Source of the DNA: Flectonema sp. DT1601
Taxonomy: Eukaryota > Euglenozoa > Diplonemea > Diplonemida > Diplonemidae
Length of the DNA: 64,000 bases
NCBI GenBank assembly: GCA_964019425.1
Contig: OZ025801.1
Location: 682,001 to 746,000, forward strand
Reading direction: 5' to 3'
Position 1 is the stretch's first letter, and each line of letters opens with the position of its first letter. The notes beneath the pieces were generated by a model. That model was not told the DNA's origin. It did no database searches and was given only the letters and a program-made list of their open reading frames with translations. Both the position numbers and the translations under genes were made by a program. This document shows, in pieces, positions 58,301-64,000 of the stretch.

Positions 58301-61300
58301 TTTTTCTTCAAGAAAAATCATAAGGTGGGAACAAAGAAAAATGCTAAGAGGAACCCCCTATTAACACCTAAGACATCTAAACTGCAGCCCAGCCTATGCC
58401 CAATGCACTAACAGGTCATTCCCTCACACTCAGATCAAAAAATCAAAGTTCAGAGTGCATCTTAGCGTGAATGAGAGAATTTCCTCCCGCTTATTTTGAA
58501 CAAAAGGGATAGGAGAAGGGATAGAAAACGAACATAACAATAAAATTCTAAGTGAGAAACACTTAGCAGAAACACTTAGCAGCTTTTAAGGGGCTGAAAA
58601 GCAAAAAAAAAATCTAAGTGAGAAACACTTAGTAGAAACAATTTGTAGCTAATTAAGCTGAAAATAAAAAAATAAAAAATTTCTAAGTGAGAAATACTTA
58701 GCAACTTTTAGAACAAATATTTCAGTAAATAACCTGTAATGATTAAACCATTACAAGTTTGATGCCAAAACTGACAAGGACTGAGTTGAATTTCCAGGTG
58801 AGATTTGGACTGTTAGCTTTTGGCTAAGGCCCTCCCTGAAGAGCAAGAACAAAAAAACTACTCACACCTGAAGAAAACATACACAAAGAACACACTGTAA
58901 GCTGTGTGTGTATTTTGTGTTTGTCACAACAGGAGAGAAAAGAAAGAATGTCAAGGTTGGTCACCTTGCCTATCAACGCACAACATTGGTGGTCTCTACT
59001 AGACCCTGAGTGATCCCACTGGATCTCTCATCGTTCATAGTACCCTGTGTGAAGTTATAAAATCAAAGGTAAACTATGAACTACAAATGACTTAGCCTGT
59101 TATTATAATGCCACAGGCAGGCCCTGCATTCAGCAACTATCCAGCAGTGCTTGGATGTCCTGATCTTCTTCTAAAAAAAAGAAAGAAAAACAAAACTGTA
59201 GCTGGGATCACTCAGGATCAACAGACTACCAATGCTACCTGTTGTACTTGCTCACTATGGGGGGTGATGCCAAACACCCAGAAGTACTTAACTACTTTCC
59301 TTCTTGCTGCCCAGGAGTTTCTGACCAGAACTAATAGAAAATAAAAAGTAGATGGGAAACAATAAAAAGTAAAATGCATATAACTGAAGTTAAACAAGAC
59401 AAATGAAGTAACAGATCAGAACAGATAGGGAATAAAAAGAAAAGATAAGCAAGCGTTATTGTAGTAAAAGATAACAAATAAACAAATGCAAGTATCAACA
59501 CATGATTTAATTACACCAGCAGCTAACAAACAACATAAAATTGAAGATCAGTTGCCAGAGTATTTCAACCATGGTAGAATACTCGCCCCTCTGGCAGGGA
59601 TTATCCCAGACTTGTCCTTTAATCTAGTTGGACACCATGGCTTACAACCCTTCCAGAGGGAAGCACCATTATGACTTCTATTTTTTTTCTTCAAGAAAAA
59701 TCATAAGGTGGGAACAAAGAAAAATGCTAAGAGGAACCCCCTATTAACACCTAAGACATCTAAACTGCAGCCCAGCCTATGCCCAATGCACTAACAGGTC
59801 ATTCCCTCACACTCAGATCAAAAAATCAAAGTTCAGAGTGCATCTTAGCGTGAATGAGAGAATTTCCTCCCGCTTATTTTGAACAAAAGGGATAGGAGAA
59901 GGGATAGAAAACGAACATAACAATAAAATTCTAAGTGAGAAACACTTAGCAGAAACACTTAGCAGCTTTTAAGGGGCTGAAAAGCAAAAAAAAAATCTAA
60001 GTGAGAAACACTTAGTAGAAACAATTTGTAGCTAATTAAGCTGAAAATAAAAAAATAAAAAATTTCTAAGTGAGAAATACTTAGCAACTTTTAGAACAAA
60101 TATTTCAGTAAATAACCTGTAATGATTAAACCATTACAAGTTTGATGCCAAAACTGACAAGGACTGAGTTGAATTTCCAGGTGAGATTTGGACTGTTAGC
60201 TTTTGGCTAAGGCCCTCCCTGAAGAGCAAGAACAAAAAAACTACTCACACCTGAAGAAAACATACACAAAGAACACACTGTAAGCTGTGTGTGTATTTTG
60301 TGTTTGTCACAACAGGAGAGAAAAGAAAGAGTGTCAAGGTTGGTCACCTTGCCTATCAACGCACAACATTGGTGGTCTCTACTAGACCCTGAGTGATCCC
60401 ACTGGATCTCTCATCGTTCATAGTACCCTGTGTGAAGTTATAAAATCAAAGGTAAACTATGAACTACAAATGACTTAGCCTGTTATTATAATGCCACAGG
60501 CAGGCCCTGCATTCAGCAACTATCCAGCAGTGCTTGGATGTCCTGATCTTCTTCTAAAAAAAAGAAAGAAAAACAAAACTGTAGCTGGGATCACTCAGGA
60601 TCAACAGACTACCAATGCTACCTGTTGTACTTGCTCACTATGGGGGGTGATGCCAAACACCCAGAAGTACTTAACTACTTTCCTTCTTGCTGCCCAGGAG
60701 TTTCTGACCAGAACTAATAGAAAATAAAAAGTAGATGGGAAACAATAAAAAGTAAAATGCATATAACTGAAGTTAAACAAGACAAATGAAGTAACAGATC
60801 AGAACAGATAGGGAATAAAAAGAAAAGATAAGCAAGCGTTATTGTAGTAAAAGATAACAAATAAACAAATGCAAGTATCAACACATGATTTAATTACACC
60901 AGCAGCTAACAAACAACATAAAATTGAAGATCAGTTGCCAGAGTATTTCAACCATGGTAGAATACTCGCCCCTCTGGCAGGGATTATCCCAGACTTGTCC
61001 TTTAATCTAGTTGGACACCATGGCTTACAACCCTTCCAGAGGGAAGCACCATTATGACTTCTATTTTTTTTCTTCAAGAAAAATCATAAGGTGGGAACAA
61101 AGAAAAATGCTAAGAGGAACCCCCTATTAACACCTAAGACATCTAAACTGCAGCCCAGCCTATGCCCAATGCACTAACAGGTCATTCCCTCACACTCAGA
61201 TCAAAAAATCAAAGTTCAGAGTGCATCTTAGCGTGAATGAGAGAATTTCCTCCCGCTTATTTTGAACAAAAGGGATAGGAGAAGGGATAGAAAACGAACA

Positions 61301-62931
61301 TAACAATAAAATTCTAAGTGAGAAACACTTAGCAGAAACACTTAGCAGCTTTTAAGGGGCTGAAAAGCAAAAAAAAAATCTAAGTGAGAAACACTTAGTA
61401 GAAACAATTTGTAGCTAATTAAGCTGAAAATAAAAAAATAAAAAATTTCTAAGTGAGAAATACTTAGCAACTTTTAGAACAAATATTTCAGTAAATAACC
61501 TGTAATGATTAAACCATTACAAGTTTGATGCCAAAACTGACAAGGACTGAGTTGAATTTCCAGGTGAGATTTGGACTGTTAGCTTTTGGCTAAGGCCCTC
61601 CCTGAAGAGCAAGAACAAAAAAACTACTCACACCTGAAGAAAACATACACAAAGAACACACTGTAAGCTGTGTGTGTATTTTGTGTTTGTCACAACAGGA
61701 GAGAAAAGAAAGAGTGTCAAGGTTGGTCACCTTGCCTATCAACGCACAACATTGGTGGTCTCTACTAGACCCTGAGTGATCCCACTGGATCTCTCATCGT
61801 TCATAGTACCCTGTGTGAAGTTATAAAATCAAAGGTAAACTATGAACTACAAATGACTTAGCCTGTTATTATAATGCCACAGGCAGGCCCTGCATTCAGC
61901 AACTATCCAGCAGTGCTTGGATGTCCTGATCTTCTTCTAAAAAAAAGAAAGAAAAACAAAACTGTAGCTGGGATCACTCAGGATCAACAGACTACCAATG
62001 CTACCTGTTGTACTTGCTCACTATGGGGGGTGATGCCAAACACCCAGAAGTACTTAACTACTTTCCTTCTTGCTGCCCAGGAGTTTCTGACCAGAACTAA
62101 TAGAAAATAAAAAGTAGATGGGAAACAATAAAAAGTAAAATGCATATAACTGAAGTTAAACAAGACAAATGAAGTAACAGATCAGAACAGATAGGGAATA
62201 AAAAGAAAAGATAAGCAAGCGTTATTGTAGTAAAAGATAACAAATAAACAAATGCAAGTATCAACACATGATTTAATTACACCAGCAGCTAACAAACAAC
62301 ATAAAATTGAAGATCAGTTGCCAGAGTATTTCAACCATGGTAGAATACTCGCCCCTCTGGCAGGGATTATCCCAGACTTGTCCTTTAATCTAGTTGGACA
62401 CCATGGCTTACAACCCTTCCAGAGGGAAGCACCATTATGACTTCTATTTTTTTTCTTCAAGAAAAATCATAAGGTGGGAACAAAGAAAAATGCTAAGAGG
62501 AACCCCCTATTAACACCTAAGACATCTAAACTGCAGCCCAGCCTATGCCCAATGCACTAACAGGTCATTCCCTCACACTCAGATCAAAAAATCAAAGTTC
62601 AGAGTGCATCTTAGCGTGAATGAGAGAATTTCCTCCCGCTTATTTTGAACAAAAGGGATAGGAGAAGGGATAGAAAACGAACATAACAATAAAATTCTAA
62701 GTGAGAAACACTTAGCAGAAACACTTAGCAGCTTTTAAGGGGCTGAAAAGCAAAAAAAAAATCTAAGTGAGAAACACTTAGTAGAAACAATTTGTAGCTA
62801 ATTAAGCTGAAAATAAAAAAATAAAAAATTTCTAAGTGAGAAATACTTAGCAACTTTTAGAACAAATATTTCAGTAAATAACCTGTAATGATTAAACCAT
62901 TACAAGTTTGATGCCAAAACTGACAAGGACT

Positions 62932-63410
62932 GAGTTGAATTTCCAGGTGAGATTTGGACTGTTAGCTTTTGGCTAAGGCCCTCCCTGAAGAGCAAGAACA
63001 AAAAAACTACTCACACCTGAAGAAAACATACACAAAGAACACACTGTAAGCTGTGTGTGTATTTTGTGTTTGTCACAACAGGAGAGAAAAGAAAGAATGT
63101 CAAGGTTGGTCACCTTGCCTATCAACGCACAACATTGGTGGTCTCTACTAGACCCTGAGTGATCCCACTGGATCTCTCATCGTTCATAGTACCCTGTGTG
63201 AAGTTATAAAATCAAAGGTAAACTATGAACTACAAATGACTTAGCCTGTTATTATAATGCCACAGGCAGGCCCTGCATTCAGCAACTATCCAGCAGTGCT
63301 TGGATGTCCTGATCTTCTTCTAAAAAAAAGAAAGAAAAACAAAACTGTAGCTGGGATCACTCAGGATCAACAGACTACCAATGCTACCTGTTGTACTTGC
63401 TCACTATGGG
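62932..63410 (+). repeat. Final truncated U unit at the right edge of the array
   Basis: The unit runs from the standard left end to TTGCTCACTATGGGG and then switches without transition to unique coding-like sequence (AGCAGTTACTAAATGG). It is of the homogenised central type, unlike the diverged units at the left edge. Confidence 0.9.
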
Positions 63411-64000
63411 GAGCAGTTACTAAATGGATTACCTGTTGAGATCAAAGCTACCAACCAGGATCCATCCTCACTTCCTCCTGCGCCCCCTGTTTTAATTATT
63501 GAAAAAGATAGAAAAGAATATGAACTTCTGGAAGGAGTAATTCAACGGTTAACAGCAGAACGCGATGAATCGAAGACTTCTCTTTCTGCACTAGTTCGAC
63601 AATATGACTTAGTGGAAGATTACAGGAAACGTGAGCTCGCAAATCTGACTCAGAGAGCAGACCTATCGGAAATGGCGCTCTTTAATTACCATCAAAGGTT
63701 TGTTCTTCTGTCGAACGAATTGGAGACCAAATGTAATGAGGAAAGAGAAAGTAAAATAAGACTTTTCTATACTCAACAGGAGGTCGAGAGTTTGCGTGCC
63801 GCGCGTCCCCGCATGACCCACTTTAGTCAACAAGTTTCCCCCCGAACCCCCGTTTTGTATGAATCTGTTGCTATGATGAAGATAGCAAAGAACTACCTCT
63901 CGCTCTTTACAACTACGAGTAGTCTTTTTACTCCTCTTATTAAACCCCTTATCCCTACCCTTAATTATATCACCCCTCTTTGTCCTCTAGCCTCAATTCC
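63381..64000 (+). CDS. Open reading frame running off the window; coiled-coil-like protein, 5' end from satellite
   Basis: From an ATG at 63,381 the frame stays open for 206 codons to the window edge. Codons 1-10 (MLPVVLAHYG) are U-unit sequence. In intact units this frame stops at TGA after two more bases of G. Unique sequence then gives EQLLNGLPVEIKATNQD, a Pro-rich linker, and a charged helical region (LLEGVIQRLTAERDE; LVEDYRKRELANLTQRA; VLLSNELETKCNEERES) with heptad spacing. The end is hydrophobic and Pro/Leu-rich (SLFTPLIKPLIPTLN) and may be past a splice site. The frame is also open upstream to 63,351. The true gene probably started elsewhere and was broken by the array. The family is not recognised. 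A retroelement ORF1 is an alternative to a host gene. Confidence 0.6.
   Translation, partial: MLPVVLAHYGEQLLNGLPVEIKATNQDPSSLPPAPPVLIIEKDRKEYELLEGVIQRLTAERDESKTSLSALVRQYDLVEDYRKRELANLTQRADLSEMALFNYHQRFVLLSNELETKCNEERESKIRLFYTQQEVESLRAARPRMTHFSQQVSPRTPVLYESVAMMKIAKNYLSLFTTTSSLFTPLIKPLIPTLNYITPLCPLASI

Larger units (their letters stand above)
20617..63410 (+). repeat. Tandem array of the 1,383 bp unit U
   Basis: Every unit starts GAGTTGAATTTCCAGGTGAG. Seven left-edge units or fragments (starts 20,617; 21,453; 22,810; 23,375; 24,758; 25,616; then 26,974) vary in length and carry foreign inserts. From 26,974 there are 26 copies of exactly 1,383 bp (to 62,931) and a final 479 bp partial copy. Central units are nearly identical, with one easily seen A/G difference. 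Each carries two short ATG ORFs (78 and 62 codons), but array homogenisation alone explains their conservation. Diverged units at the left edge and the older copies at 3.5-6.0 kb show that the family predates the expansion. The true copy number may differ from the assembly. Confidence 0.97.

Noticed and set aside
27299-62440. Repeated 78- and 62-codon ORFs in each U unit as real genes
   Set aside because: Their identity across copies follows from array homogenisation. Older copies outside the array are frameshifted or deleted, and no domain is recognised.
20617-63410. CRISPR array
   Set aside because: Units are 1,383 bp with no short direct repeats separated by unique spacers, and the DNA is eukaryotic.

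Overview
The window is nuclear DNA of a eukaryote whose lineage I cannot place. The LSU rRNA pieces have the eukaryotic cytosolic type of peptidyl-transferase and 3' sequence. There are piggyBac-type transposase and reverse-transcriptase relics, splice-like signals, tRNA-like Pol III modules, many homopolymer runs, several satellite families and almost no coding sequence. No operon or bacterial gene organisation is visible.

Layout. Bases 1-3.5 kb hold a dead minus-strand piggyBac-type transposase cut into three pieces by insertions: an AT-rich interspersed repeat (called R1 here), a hairpin-rich satellite (called S here) and two small TA-flanked inverted-repeat elements. Bases 3.5-6.0 kb hold old, rearranged copies of a ~1.4 kb repeat unit (called U here), one with a nested inverted copy. 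Bases 6.2-7.7 kb are a terminal-inverted-repeat (TIR) element (A) with ~190 bp arms and an LSU rRNA fragment. Bases 7.7-9.05 kb hold more R1, U and S pieces. Bases 9.05-10.57 kb are TIR element B (74 bp arms, two tRNA-like modules, an antisense LSU 3' fragment). Bases 10.57-13.26 kb are an S array of alternating A and B subunits interrupted by TIR element C (53 bp arms, 9 bp target duplication, tRNA-like modules). A minus-strand gene for an unrecognised 856-residue protein follows at 13.9-16.5 kb, then inverted-repeat element D at 16.5-18.1 kb, then an S array in opposite orientation at 18.1-19.2 kb. The two opposed S arrays flanking a ~4.9 kb loop look like a Foldback-type arrangement.

Bases 20.0-20.5 kb hold a truncated reverse-transcriptase fragment. 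From 20,617 to 63,410 lies a tandem array of unit U: seven variable left-edge units or fragments, then 26 near-identical 1,383 bp copies and one truncated copy. The array ends abruptly inside an open reading frame (63,381 to the window end) encoding a coiled-coil-like protein whose first ten codons come from the truncated repeat. A 232 bp exon-like coding segment of similar character sits inside the left edge of the array, twice.

The most interesting points are: (1) a set of TIR elements carrying tRNA-like modules near their ends and structural-RNA or coding fragments as cargo; (2) LSU fragments in elements A and B that meet at nearly the same rRNA position; (3) a single-base marker in the U array that repeats with a 12-unit period; (4) satellite sequence that supplies a start codon to the downstream ORF. 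All family calls were made by eye.
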